Source of the DNA: Halosolutus halophilus
GTDB lineage: Archaea > Halobacteriota > Halobacteria > Halobacteriales > Natrialbaceae
Assembly: GCF_022869805.1 (NCBI RefSeq)
Contig: NZ_CP094974.1
Span: forward strand, 2,108,001-2,172,000
Length of the DNA stretch: 64,000 nucleotides
Reading direction: 5' to 3'
Below the pieces are notes generated by a model that searched no databases, was not told where the DNA came from, and worked only from the letters and a program-made list of their open reading frames with translations. The translations under genes were made by a program, and so were the position numbers. This document shows, in pieces, positions 18,926 to 28,367 of this stretch. How positions within the stretch are numbered: the stretch's first letter is position 1; each line of letters opens with the position of its first letter.

Positions 18926-19354
18926 TTATCCAGGGGTTAAATTGGAAGAAAGAATTGACATGATTTCCCATGAGAGCTGCGCTGGGTTTTGTGCGTGGAA
19001 CGTATGTGGTTCGTATGTATATCCGGCGTCACCAGCGCGTTCCTGAAAATGGCCCCACCCATCGACATGCTCTTGCTCATGATGGTGCCATCCGAAATCG
19101 GTCTCCTCATCGCTGTAATGAAACTCGAACTCAGGGCGTGCGTCCGGTGTCTCTCCCGCAAACCAGTGAACAGTCAATGTTGTATTCTCACGTTCGATCC
19201 CCCATCGCTCTACCGCTAGGTCTGCCCGTAGCTCTGTGAAATCGCCATCTGGGAACCCCTGTACGGCAGTAACTATTGGATGCCGTTCGAGCTCTTGCTG
19301 GATTGCACGAAGTGCTCGATGAGACGCTTCAGATGAATTGTATGAGTCAGCCAT
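18926..19354 (-). CDS. Small His-rich protein, possible TumE/DUF6516-like toxin
   Basis: This 142-residue protein has a beta-rich middle with a WHHHEQEH cluster and a following Y-x-Y-x-P-H motif, recalling the His-rich core of TumE/DUF6516 RNase toxins. It begins nine bases after the stop of a winged-helix gene on the same strand, an order typical of toxin-antitoxin pairs. The resemblance is by eye and moderate. About 280 bases without a gene separate it from the nuclease pseudogene to the left; that stretch holds AT-rich sequence that may be the promoter of the pseudogene. Confidence 0.6.
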   Translation of the reverse strand: MADSYNSSEASHRALRAIQQELERHPIVTAVQGFPDGDFTELRADLAVERWGIERENTTLTVHWFAGETPDARPEFEFHYSDEETDFGWHHHEQEHVDGWGHFQERAGDAGYTYEPHTFHAQNPAQLSWEIMSILSSNLTPG

Positions 19355-19363
19355 TTGCCGGCG

Positions 19364-19885
19364 CTACGCGGATGCCCGAAAGTCCTTGGTGTACGTTGCG
19401 TAGTTTTCGATCGCGTCCTCAAGGACTGAGAGACGATATAGTGCGAGTTCCCAGTCACTTGCGGTTTTCTTGAGATCCCGCGTCTGCGAAGCGGTATCCG
19501 TCTCTGCGGCACGAGTACGGAGTTCGTCGGGGGAGTCCACGCTATAGTCAGTTTCCCAGTCTTCGATTTTGGACTGTAACTCAATCTTCAGATCGATCAA
19601 CCCGTCGCGGTCATGCTCTTCGAGAAGGTCCCGAAGTGTTTGTATCCGTGTGTGGAGTGGGTCAGGGGAATAGAGTGCGCCATCGTCGCGTTCTGTCTTC
19701 AGTAGTACGTTCAGGTTGACAAGTCGTTCAAGATGGTCTCGTGCTGTATTCTCCGCGACGTGGGCCTCATCCGCGATATACGATGCTGGACGTGGTTTGG
19801 AGACTGTAGTGGCGACTGATTGAACACGGTCGAACGCTGTTGTGTGTTCTTTCCAGGCTTCGACACCCGGGCTCTGGTCGGCCAT
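19364..19885 (-). CDS. Haloarchaeal winged-helix protein, possible antitoxin
   Basis: The 173-residue protein has an N-terminal winged helix (about 15-70; SYIADEAHVAENTARDHLER as recognition segment) followed by charged helices that probably dimerise. Such proteins are common in haloarchaeal genomes next to the small His-rich protein found just downstream here, nine bases away. The pair probably forms one operon in which this protein binds DNA and perhaps neutralises its partner. Antitoxin function is inferred from the order and size of the genes. Confidence 0.7.
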   Translation of the reverse strand: MADQSPGVEAWKEHTTAFDRVQSVATTVSKPRPASYIADEAHVAENTARDHLERLVNLNVLLKTERDDGALYSPDPLHTRIQTLRDLLEEHDRDGLIDLKIELQSKIEDWETDYSVDSPDELRTRAAETDTASQTRDLKKTASDWELALYRLSVLEDAIENYATYTKDFRASA

Positions 19886-20047
19886 GGCTCCCTGTAATAG
19901 ATACAGCGCAATAAATCTACCTTTGAGTAAAATAATTGACCTCGGTCTTTTCGACTGCAGAACTGAATAAAGAAATCATATTACCAACTACTGATATTGT
20001 TACTCCACGATATATACAAGTCAGTTAGCCATAGAGTCGAGTTACGG

Positions 20048-20842
20048 ATGTGTTCACAGTACGTTGGGGTTGACTGGTCGTCCGGCGAGTGGGTTTCTAT
20101 AGCGTATACAGACGAGTCGGAGGCCCCATCAGTTGAGGTATTCGAGGCGATCGCGGGAGTTTGGGATCACTACGGCACATCCGCACGCCGCATCGTGGTC
20201 GATGTCCCGATCGGCCTCTGTGAGTCGCTTGAATCAGATGCGTGTTCGTGCGTCGAAGAAGACGGAGAGCTTACCCGACAATGTGACGATCTCGCCAGAA
20301 GCGTCATTGGATCGCAATACAGGTCGGTGTTTACCGCACCGGCACGAGAGGCTGCGACGTTAGCTGTAGCCGGTGCAGATCATAGCGAAATAAGCGACAA
20401 GAACGAAGAACTGACCGGAAAACGGCTGACGCAACAGGCAGCCGGTATCGCAGAGGGAATCGTCGAAGTAGACAACCTGCTCCGGGGCGATGGCGATCCG
20501 GAGGTTCTGGTCGAAGGACATCCGGAAGTGTGCTTTCGTGCACTGAGCGGAACACCACTCGAACACAGCAAACGCACGGCAGCTGGAGTTGCAGAACGAT
20601 TGGCTGTACTCAGGAACGTCGATGAATACACACGTGGCGACTGGCACACGGTTGCTCGAGATCTTGGAAGCAAGGGGCACAGAGTCGCTCTCGATGATGT
20701 GCTAGATGCATTTGCGCTCGCACTCACAGCGTATGCGCCGAAAGAGGAGTTGCATCGACTCCCATCGGACCCCCCTCATGATGCGAAAGGGCTACCGATG
20801 CAAATGGTCTACCGTAGTAAGAGCGAACTCAGTTGTGAGTAG
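20048..20842 (+). CDS. DUF429 family protein
   Basis: The preferred start is the ATG at 20048, which gives MCSQYVGVDW, the usual opening of this RNase H-like family (V-G-V/I-D strand). An upstream in-frame start at 19997 would add 17 residues lacking family features. The protein is about 264 residues, with a second strand VVDVPIGL, an EGHPEVCF motif near the middle, and a final DDVLDAFALALTAY helix. All are typical of DUF429. The family has an RNase H-like fold with conserved acids but no firmly known reaction. It stands alone on the plus strand beside the toxin-antitoxin-like pair. Confidence 0.85.
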   Translation: MCSQYVGVDWSSGEWVSIAYTDESEAPSVEVFEAIAGVWDHYGTSARRIVVDVPIGLCESLESDACSCVEEDGELTRQCDDLARSVIGSQYRSVFTAPAREAATLAVAGADHSEISDKNEELTGKRLTQQAAGIAEGIVEVDNLLRGDGDPEVLVEGHPEVCFRALSGTPLEHSKRTAAGVAERLAVLRNVDEYTRGDWHTVARDLGSKGHRVALDDVLDAFALALTAYAPKEELHRLPSDPPHDAKGLPMQMVYRSKSELSCE

Positions 20843-20988
20843 ACAACGGTTCCGTGTGAGGCTAAGTTAGATTCATGGGACTATGGTCACGGCTGTGAGA
20901 CTAACACTCGATATTCCCGTGGGCTCGGTCTGATCGCTTCTTTTGAGAGAATTGGTGTTGAGTGGCTGCTTAGAGTGAACACGGCGAG

Positions 20989-21543
20989 TCAGCTGTCTAT
21001 ATTGGGAGACTGGGCGAGCCCAATCTCCGTATCCTCAACGGGATCGACGATGCTCCGCATTATCTGTGCGACTGTTCTAGTACGATCAGTCGTCGACACT
21101 TCGTCAGCCTCTGCATCGTACTCGATGACGCCGTAGTCGTCGAGCTTTAGCAGATGTGTATGATGAAGCCCGACCTTCGATGACCGCTGGACCGTGCGGC
21201 CGACCGTCGCAGAATCGACATCTGCTTCGATTGCCGCCACCTGTCGAACCAGATCCGGTACCTGAACGGTTACCTGATCATTCTCTTGCACACATTGTAG
21301 CGCGTAGAGCAACTCGAAGACGTTGGGTTCCTCGAAGATCTTGAGGCCGCTCTCGCCGATCCCGCTGGCAGCGCTCGAGAACTCGTCGCCGACGAACAGC
21401 TTTGGGCGTGGACGTTCTCGACGGGATCGCTGTCTTGTGCCACCCACTCTTTGAGCAGCGGGCAGTGAGGAATTCAGCCGTTCTCGACGCTGCCGACATC
21501 GTGGATTCGTCGTTTCGCTTGAGACTGTCGAAGGTATCGACAA
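20989..21543 (-). CDS. Haloarchaeal DUF7344-like winged-helix regulator
   Basis: Residues of about 65-170 form a haloarchaeal winged-helix domain with the hallmark LHHTHLLKLDDYGVIEYD. Such domains are found in many small regulators. The first 60 residues are Arg/Ser-rich and unlike the usual acidic start, so the true N-terminus may be altered by a frameshift; no better ATG is present in the frame. No target is evident. Confidence 0.65.
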   Translation of the reverse strand: MSIPSTVSSETTNPRCRQRRERLNSSLPAAQRVGGTRQRSRRERPRPKLFVGDEFSSAASGIGESGLKIFEEPNVFELLYALQCVQENDQVTVQVPDLVRQVAAIEADVDSATVGRTVQRSSKVGLHHTHLLKLDDYGVIEYDAEADEVSTTDRTRTVAQIMRSIVDPVEDTEIGLAQSPNIDS

Positions 21544-21657
21544 ATGAACCCAGTCTGAATGTCTACAGAGCTATTGTCTCGTATTACCAAACGAAGTGAC
21601 ACTCTCCGTCACCGTGACAGCATTTGAAGTAAATTCCTGATGGCAGGAAGAGGTGCT

Positions 21658-22476
21658 ATGCGACGCAGAGATTATCTCGTTGCCGCGGGAGCAGGCGCAG
21701 TCGCGGTTGTGGGGAGCATAGGGGAGGTACCAAGGGTATCGGCACAGGAGAGTCAATTCGAACTTGTCGAAATAAATTCACCTTCCGAGGTTGGTGTGAT
21801 GGATTCGTTCACGTATTCGTATACGGTAGCGAATACAGGTGACCAAGATGGCACTTTTTGGACGTACTTCACCATCGATGCGTGGGGCGAGAGCGAGGTC
21901 ACATCAGAACGACATGCGTTAGCGATTCCAGCGGGCGAGGAAGAAACAGTAGAAGTCAATACCGCCTACTCGCCGTATCTCGGGACACTTAGGTACCAAA
22001 TTCAGGCATTTGAAGAATCATTTTCCATTGAGGCGATTCCAGCATCTCATGAATTAGGGGAGGCATGGTGATCGCCCAACGACATCCGTTTGATAATCGA
22101 CAATCTCGAGTTCACAGAAATATATGAATACGAGGATTACGATGGCACGACGAGCGAAGAATCTGCTCCCTCTGGTTCACAATGGGCGTTCCTCGATGTA
22201 TATGCGGAGAATGTCGGAGATGAATCCGAATATATCCCACATAGTATCGATATTAGTATCATCGCCGATGACCAGCAGTTTGAAAATACGTTCATTAGTA
22301 GAGAGGAAGGAAGATACGAAAGTAGCCAAATCCGCCCTGAGATCTCACGTGAGGGATGGATTGTGTACGAAATACCTGCGGAACTAGACCCGGAAAACGT
22401 AGAAGTTAGCTATACGGGTGAGGGATATCAAGGGGGAATATCAGGAGAGTGGGATGCCCGCTGGGCGATCAACTGA
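21658..22476 (+). pseudogene. Secreted beta-sandwich protein with Tat-like signal, interrupted by in-frame TGA
   Basis: The start at 21658 has a GAGGTG ribosome-binding sequence and gives MRRRDYLVAAGAGAVAVVG, a twin-arginine-like signal followed by a hydrophobic stretch. The first part (about 137 residues) is a CARDB-like beta-sandwich. TGA at 22069-22071 interrupts the frame, which then continues (SPNDIRLIIDNLEFTEIYEY) into a second beta domain resembling DUF4352-type surface proteins, ending at 22476. In related haloarchaeal proteins the second domain follows directly, so the stop is most simply a nonsense change at a Trp or Arg codon. The secreted first domain could still be made. Confidence 0.65.
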
Positions 22477-22510
22477 GAGATAGAGAGCGAAGGTGGTAAT
22501 CGAGAGACCG

Positions 22511-22680
22511 AGAGCTATTTACCATCGATCAAGAGTATCGGCTGCAGGCAACTCCAAACGGAAAGCAATCTACTTCAGCGGAAGATCGTCGATCAGGCTG
22601 GAGAGCGGTTTCCGTTACCGGACGGGAGCATCGATTCGGACGACGTCGCAACGCATAACGCGGCGATCGAGTGGGTGTGA
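22511..22680 (+). pseudogene. C-terminal fragment of an HNH nuclease gene
   Basis: The fragment begins with ELFTIDQEYRLQ, shifts frame near 22556, and continues ESNLLQRKIVDQAGERFP to the end NAAIEWV and TGA. It matches the last 60 residues of the HNH gene at 17.3-17.5 kb (ELFTIDRGNRL, DQAGERLPLPDG, NAALAWV). Nothing of the HNH motif itself remains. Confidence 0.7.
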
Positions 22681-23328
22681 TTACTCCAAGAACTCGAGTA
22701 AGAGGGCGTTCACACAGGCCGGCCATACTTGCCCCGACGATCACGGCATGCTCTCCCAATTGAGAGACCCGACTGCCGTTATACCGCGGGAGGGCGCTAG
22801 ATATCATACTCTGCGGTCTCTACTAACCCGTATTCGAATCAGTAGTGAAGACAGTTACTTATCTAGACGAGATCTTCGGTTCCGGCTAGCGTGTTTTGCC
22901 CCGAGACTTCCGTTCGAAGAGTCATATATATCGAGGGGCTCGGTCCACGCCAAACGGCGCTTCTGGAGGACAGGCAGAACATGCCCAGGCAACGACGACT
23001 GGTTCAGGAGTGACTCGATCATGCGCCGCGAGCCAGGTATCTCGCATCGACGAGGAGGAAGCGATCTGGAAGGATGTCATTCGACCCAACGTGCTGTTCA
23101 ATTTTGTCCAGCAGGTCAAACACATCGGAGTGCTCGCCCCGGAGACACGTAGTCACAGCGGGAAAATCAGTGAATATGAGGCAGATTCGAAACCGTAGTT
23201 GTTGCGGGAGGGGCTGACGCCCCAAGAATCGTAATTCGGCGTATGAGACGATCCTGAGGGGCACATGAGAAGACCTACTCGGTAAGATGAATGTGTGGGA
23301 TAGGTCATATAATTATAAAAAGTGATGG
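22681..23328. other. 650-base stretch without a recognisable gene
   Basis: Only short broken frames occur here. A plus-strand segment near 23038-23190 (VSRIDEEEAIWKDV) looks protein-like but has no start or recognisable family and is probably a gene relic. The AT-rich run at 23307-23322 may be the promoter of the hydrolase gene that follows. Confidence 0.4.
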
Positions 23329-24252
23329 ATGGTAGCTACAGACGTAATGCGAGAAGATATCGAATTTGAGGCGGAAGGGGATACGCTTCGCGGCTGGCTC
23401 TACACGCCACAGGACGCAACGGGACCAGTCCCAACGATCGTGATGGCCCATGGATTTTCGGCGGTGAAGGAGATGTACCTCGACAAGTATGCCGAGGTGT
23501 TCAGTGACGCCGGACTCGGGGCACTCGTTTTTGATAACCGGAATTTCGGTGACAGCGAGGGGGAGCCGCGCTACGAGATCGATCCGTGGCAGCAGGTCCG
23601 CGACTACCGCCATGCGATCACCTACGCGATCACGCGAGACGAAGTCGATGGTGATCGCATCGGAGTCTGGGGCTCAAGTTACAGCGGTGGCCACGTCCTC
23701 ACCGTCGGCGCGCTTGATCATCGGGTTAGCGCTGTTGTCTCACAGGTTCCGCTGACCGATGGCTACCATAACGTCCGCCGACTTGTCCGGTCGGACATCA
23801 TGGACCAGTATCGGGAGCAATTCGATCAGGACCGACTGGCCCGGTTCCAGGGCGAGGAGCCCGAGACGGTGCCCGTCGTCTCCGAAGAACTGCTCGGCGA
23901 GGCAGCATTACCGACTCAGGATGCCTACGAGTGGTTCATGGAGACGGAAGAAGAACGCGCTCCGAACTGGGAGAACAAGGTCACGCTCAAAACCGTCGAG
24001 ATGCTGAGCGAGTATGCGCCGATCGATTATATTGACCGCATCAGTCCGACACCCCTGCTGATGATCATCGCGGAGGGTGATCATCTCGCAGTCGCCGACA
24101 AGGCCTTCGAAGCGTATGAGAAGGCACGTGAACCGAAGCGGCTCGTGACGCTTGACGGTGGACATTTCGATGCCTACGTCAACAAGTTCGACGAATCGAG
24201 CGGTCCTGCACGCGAGTGGTTTGTTGACCACCTGGCGGAAGCAGACGGCTAA
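23329..24252 (+). CDS. Alpha/beta hydrolase (peptidase S15/dienelactone-hydrolase-like)
   Basis: The 307-residue protein has an oxyanion-hole HGF motif (MAHGFSAVKE), the nucleophile elbow GSSYSGG (Ser119), an acid in EGDHL and a catalytic His in DGGHFDAY near the end, so the triad is complete. Such cytosolic enzymes hydrolyse small esters or related bonds. An ATG at 23347 (MREDIEF) is an alternative start. No neighbours suggest a substrate. Confidence 0.88.
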   Translation: MVATDVMREDIEFEAEGDTLRGWLYTPQDATGPVPTIVMAHGFSAVKEMYLDKYAEVFSDAGLGALVFDNRNFGDSEGEPRYEIDPWQQVRDYRHAITYAITRDEVDGDRIGVWGSSYSGGHVLTVGALDHRVSAVVSQVPLTDGYHNVRRLVRSDIMDQYREQFDQDRLARFQGEEPETVPVVSEELLGEAALPTQDAYEWFMETEEERAPNWENKVTLKTVEMLSEYAPIDYIDRISPTPLLMIIAEGDHLAVADKAFEAYEKAREPKRLVTLDGGHFDAYVNKFDESSGPAREWFVDHLAEADG

Positions 24253-24713
24253 AGAACGATCGATAAAGGAGGAGTTGGGACAGACCTGGCGCAAATGAAG
24301 GTCGGCTGGGCCGACTGGATCGGCTGACCGGCCCGCAGCCACCGAAGTCCCTCGTCGAAGTCCTAGTACTGTTGGCGGCAGCGTTCGCGCATACCGACTT
24401 CCCAGGCGCGCTGTTCACCGCGGCTGTAGACCGTATCGATGGGAATGCCGACTTGCCCGGCTTTCGCACTTGCCAGCTCGGTCTCTGGAGTATCTTGTTC
24501 TCGGCTCTGTTGAAATCCTATTCTTTAGACAAAACGCAGTATGAAACTGCTGTACGCTGAAGACTGCAGACTCACTGCTTTCCCTTGTTGAAGATGGTTT
24601 TATTATCTCCAGTTTCCTCCCGTGATGATCTCGTGCCGTGTTAATAGAGCAGCTCTCCCTTTCGATTTCTAAGAGAAATCCGTATGAAGGAGTCGAGCGT
24701 ATCTTTAGTCATG
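24253..24713. other. 460-base stretch with possible gene relic
   Basis: No complete gene is seen. The minus strand between 24530 and 24380 carries a short protein-like frame (ELASAKAGQVGIPIDTVYS) ending at 24366 that I cannot assign. The right part is AT-rich and probably holds the promoter of the membrane protein gene. Confidence 0.35.
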
Positions 24714-25010
24714 AGCACTGATACCACAAACCAAGATGCGTACGAAATGGACTCCACCGCCAGTGGGATGCGCCTCGATGCGCTGGCGCTCGCCGGAGCT
24801 GCAGCTGTACTCTCCGCCGTCGTGATGCTCCTGCTCGGTGTGTTCGGAGCGACCGGTGTCTATGAGGGTGCAGTCGAAGCGATGGAACAGTGGCACCTGT
24901 TCTTCGAACCGACTGTCGTCGGGACCGTGGCGGGCATGGTAGAGGCAGCTGTCATTAGTTTCGTTCTCGTGTACGCCTTTGCGTGGTTGTACAACGCGTT
25001 CGCACGATGA
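24714..25010 (+). CDS. Small membrane protein with two transmembrane helices
   Basis: The likely start is the ATG at 24714 (MSTDTTNQ); a start at 24684 is possible. About 98 residues contain two hydrophobic helices (about 25-45 and 70-90), with a final positive Arg. It lies 27 bases before an SRPBCC-domain gene on the same strand, so the two may form an operon. Function unknown. Confidence 0.65.
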   Translation, partial: STDTTNQDAYEMDSTASGMRLDALALAGAAAVLSAVVMLLLGVFGATGVYEGAVEAMEQWHLFFEPTVVGTVAGMVEAAVISFVLVYAFAWLYNAFAR

Positions 25011-25037
25011 GAGCAGAGTAAGATTGGAGACGCTACC

Positions 25038-25661
25038 ATGTACGTTACCGACAGAGCGGAAATCGTCATCGACGCTAGTCCCGAAGAGATCTGGGAGTAC
25101 GTGACTGACCCGGTCCACTGGACGGCATCGAACCCCGAGGAACACTACGGGCTCGAATACGACACGCCCGACAACCGGCCCCGTGAGGGCGCGACGTTCC
25201 ACCAGGCCGAAGAGGTCGCCGGGATGTACGCCGACCTGCACGGTCGCTTCCCTTACATCGACTATCCGAACGTGGCAGTCTGGACGGGATCGGCGTACTA
25301 TCCGCTCCTTCGCGGGCTCATCACTGTTCGGATTCCCGAAGGTGGCACCATTCGACTGGAGGAGACCGAAGACGGAACGCGGATGTCACACGCCGTCTGG
25401 ATGGACTTCCCGAACAACCGGCGTGGCCGAGCGTTGAAGTGGATGTTCACGACCGTCCTCGACGGGAAGGCGAAACTCTACGACCACACGAACAAGGAAC
25501 TCGTATTCTTCAAGGATCGTATCGAATCGGCGCCGCCTGCGGAACCAAAGCCATCGATTGGTCACTGGATTCGACGCCTTTCTTATGATGGTACTTTTCT
25601 CGTGGAACGTTATTATTCAAATTTACCTGATTTGATTTCGTTTGCTGTTCAACCTCGGTAA
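25038..25661 (+). CDS. SRPBCC/START-like ligand-binding protein
   Basis: The N-terminal 150 residues follow the SRPBCC pattern: ID-A-SPEEIWEYVTDPVHW, a beta sheet, then a long C-terminal helix around FTTVLDGKAKL. This fold binds hydrophobic ligands in a deep cavity. The last 50 residues (from about 160) look different and may be an added tail or altered by a frameshift. It follows the small membrane protein. Confidence 0.75.
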   Translation: MYVTDRAEIVIDASPEEIWEYVTDPVHWTASNPEEHYGLEYDTPDNRPREGATFHQAEEVAGMYADLHGRFPYIDYPNVAVWTGSAYYPLLRGLITVRIPEGGTIRLEETEDGTRMSHAVWMDFPNNRRGRALKWMFTTVLDGKAKLYDHTNKELVFFKDRIESAPPAEPKPSIGHWIRRLSYDGTFLVERYYSNLPDLISFAVQPR

Positions 25662-25701
25662 CGAACATTTCAGTCACCTGACGATCGTTTTTGGCCGCTT
25701 C

Positions 25702-26448
25702 CTATCGGAACATCCCTCGGACGGGTTCGTCCTGTTGGTCCTGTGCCTGTTGTAGTTGTTGTGCGACTTGCTGTTTCTGGCGCTGAATCTCCTCAGCCTG
25801 CTCACGAAGCTTGGTAGTATCGATATCGAACTCGACGAGCGGCTCAAGCGCCGTTTCGATTACGGATCGTGCTGCGGCTGGATCCGGAAGCCGAGGATCT
25901 GCACGGACAAGCAGCAATGCTGCCGGAACATCTGCCTGATAACAGGCATTGATGAGCGCACCGGTCACACCGCTCACGGCACCGGACTCCGCCGCCACCT
26001 CAATCCCGGCATCTTCGAGTTCCGTCTTCAATTCCTCGGTTGTCGCAACGCCAACGACATCGCCCTGCTGCTCCTCAGATTGGGCCGGCGCACCGGCAAG
26101 GAAAATTGCCTGGCTGAAATCATCGGCCAATTCCTCTAGAACGCACTGACTCAGATCGGTGAACGCGTCTTCCGGGATCGGAACATCACTCTGTAGCGTC
26201 ATGATATCCGGATCTGTTCCGCCATTGACCCGTACCGTATCCTGAACTAGCCCATCTGTGAATGACGCAACGGGCGGGAAGGAATCGGACCGGATCGATC
26301 CATATTCCTCAAGTCCGAGCTGATCGGTGATCTGATCGACGGCGATCGACGCAACCAGCCCGTGACCCGGTAATCCTTCGATCAGCGTCGGTGACTCCGC
26401 TTCAAGATCGGTCGACCGATGAAATTGCACGTCAGATGTATCTGGCAT
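25702..26448 (-). CDS. PAC2-family (proteasome assembly chaperone-like) protein
   Basis: The ATG at 26448 gives MPDTSDVQF and about 248 residues. The PAC2 hallmark GLPGHGLVASIA appears at about 22-35, followed by LAGAPAQS, SGVTGALINAC and a DPAAARSVIETALEPL helix. The C-terminus is a Gln-rich coiled coil of about 40 residues. Archaeal members resemble proteasome assembly chaperones; function in haloarchaea is not established. It is a single-gene unit. Confidence 0.9.
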   Translation of the reverse strand: MPDTSDVQFHRSTDLEAESPTLIEGLPGHGLVASIAVDQITDQLGLEEYGSIRSDSFPPVASFTDGLVQDTVRVNGGTDPDIMTLQSDVPIPEDAFTDLSQCVLEELADDFSQAIFLAGAPAQSEEQQGDVVGVATTEELKTELEDAGIEVAAESGAVSGVTGALINACYQADVPAALLLVRADPRLPDPAAARSVIETALEPLVEFDIDTTKLREQAEEIQRQKQQVAQQLQQAQDQQDEPVRGMFR

Positions 26449-26651
26449 GATTCTCATCGGACTACACCGACTCATCACATATGTTTACGGGACACTGTCA
26501 AATTCGGTTTCTGAGTGGACTCTGTCATCAAAGCATGACGAGCGATCAGAATGTGTGTCCTATGATATGCTACTGGCCCCGAGGTAGATGTTCCCTTTAT
26601 CGAACAGTCGGACAATCCGTGGTCAACACAGAACGCCTTTGAGGTAGTTCG

Positions 26652-27251
26652 CTACTCGTCAGTTTGGTCCGTGCTCGAGGATTCGTCGGACTTTTCGAGG
26701 GCCTGTTCGAAGGCTGCTTCACCAGTTTCCGTCATTCGATACTCGTTCTGGCGCTTATCCTCTTCGTACGGGCGTTTTTCTAGTAAACCACGATCAGCGA
26801 GATTCCACAGATTCGTTCCGATTGAGTCAGTGGCGACGTCCACTTCGTCAGGAATGCCCTCTCGGATTTCCTTGGTTCGGACCCACGTATCCAGTGTATC
26901 GATCGTCCGCATGATCTGGAACGGATCACCGTCGGTCTGAAGCTGTGGTACTGAGGATTGATCAGGAGAGTCGTCCTCTTTGGCATCGACAGCAGAGGCA
27001 TCTGGGTGCTCCGATCGACGCTCACTGCCTTCGTCGGTGGTCTCTTCCAGTCCAGCATCGGCCTCGGGTTCTGCACTTAACACCGAGAGGGCAGCCGGAT
27101 TATCGGCGGCGATTCCGATCTGGAAAGAGCGGATTTCGACAGCAGGATTGAGTTGATCGATCACGTTTTGCAGGTCATCTGCGTGTAATTCCCCGTTCAG
27201 TTCGACAACCAGTTCGTTCGCTTCGCTGGTCTCAGATAATTCAATACTCAT
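26652..27251 (-). CDS. Winged-helix protein with acidic linker
   Basis: The 199-residue protein has an N-terminal beta region (1-60), an acidic linker (65-115) and a C-terminal winged helix (118-190: NLWNLADRGLLEKRPYEED, then YRMTETGEAAF). It is probably a DNA-binding regulator. No operon partner is seen, and the target is unknown. Confidence 0.7.
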   Translation of the reverse strand: MSIELSETSEANELVVELNGELHADDLQNVIDQLNPAVEIRSFQIGIAADNPAALSVLSAEPEADAGLEETTDEGSERRSEHPDASAVDAKEDDSPDQSSVPQLQTDGDPFQIMRTIDTLDTWVRTKEIREGIPDEVDVATDSIGTNLWNLADRGLLEKRPYEEDKRQNEYRMTETGEAAFEQALEKSDESSSTDQTDE

Positions 27252-27418
27252 GGACCAGATAGTACTTTCAACATCCGTTATATAAATACAAAGTACCTAA
27301 AGAAAGTGGCCGATGGAAGAATGACCTGGGAAGATGTTAATATTATTACTGTATGGGTGAGATAGCTGATCCACTCTGATATCCTTTCACTTCGGGTATG
27401 CTCCATAGTGGAGAGGAA

Positions 27419-28165
27419 ATGGCTCAACAAGGCTGACTCGTAGTTAGACCGTCACAATTCTTCGAACTGTTCGATGAGGCCGAGATCACGTTCGAGATGT
27501 GGCTCGACGACAGGACTTCGAATGCTAACGTCGAGTTGCTCACGCTGCCACTCTAATCCCGACTTCCCGGCCCAGACGCCGTACAACAGATCCCGAACTA
27601 CCTCTTCCACTTCTCGATCCTCAACACTCAGGCTGTTCCCGTCTCGTGGCTACACGATCCCGCTCGGATGAACGACGACGCCCAAGCGCCGGACGTCTGG
27701 AAGCGCTGGGTCGAAACCGGCAACGTCGCCCAGTGGCCGACCGGCGAGACCCTCGATCACAGCGGGCGGGTTCGACGCTACGAAACCTCCGAAACCGTCG
27801 TGAGTAATGCCTTCCGGGAAGAAACGTTCGATCGATACGGCCACGCGTGCACTATGACCGGTATTCGAGAAGATGACCTGCTGGATCTGGCCCACATCCT
27901 CCCACGAAGTCAACACCCTGACCTCGCCGAACACCCGGAAAATGTCCTCGTGCTAAACTCACTACACCATCGAGCGTTCGATGCCGCGCTGTTCACGATC
28001 GACAGCAACCACCGTATTCGAACGAGCCCATCGTTCAATCCCGCGCATCCGTTCCTCCGCGAAACCATCCTCGAACGAACGGGCGAACAGCTCACGCTCC
28101 CGCCTAACGTTCAGGTTCGACCATCGTTCCTCGAAGAACTCAACACCGGCCTCTCGTGGCTATAG
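27419..28165 (+). pseudogene. HNH endonuclease gene interrupted by two in-frame stops
   Basis: A GGAG ribosome-binding sequence precedes the ATG at 27419. The same frame runs to the TAG at 28163 but is broken by TGA at 27434-27436 and TAA at 27554-27556. Sequence between and after the stops is protein-like (FFELFDEAEITFEMW; SRLPGPDAVQQIPNYL). The HNH domain (about codons 140-200) is intact: ACTMTG, LLDLAHILPRS, NVLVLNSLHHRAFD. An ATG at 27668 could start a 165-residue product with the HNH core. The TAA could derive from CAA (Gln). It is related to the HNH genes at 16.5 and 22.5 kb but is not a recent copy. Confidence 0.65.
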
Positions 28166-28367
28166 CATCCCCCCGTCTCGATATCGCAGTCACCGCAGGA
28201 TCTAGTAAACCGCAGTCGAGAAGACCAGTGAGTTACCGGTCAAGTCCTCTAACCCGAACTGCATGGCGTCCACACATTATCTATTTAGTACGTCCCCAAT
28301 CAGACGGAGAGTGTTTCAGTAGCACTCTTCCCCGTAAACATTAGAATCCGGTCGTTCTCGATAACAT

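Noticed and set aside
24366-24530. Possible insertion-sequence fragment before the membrane protein gene
   Set aside because: Protein-like, but no transposase motif or paired terminal repeats could be shown.
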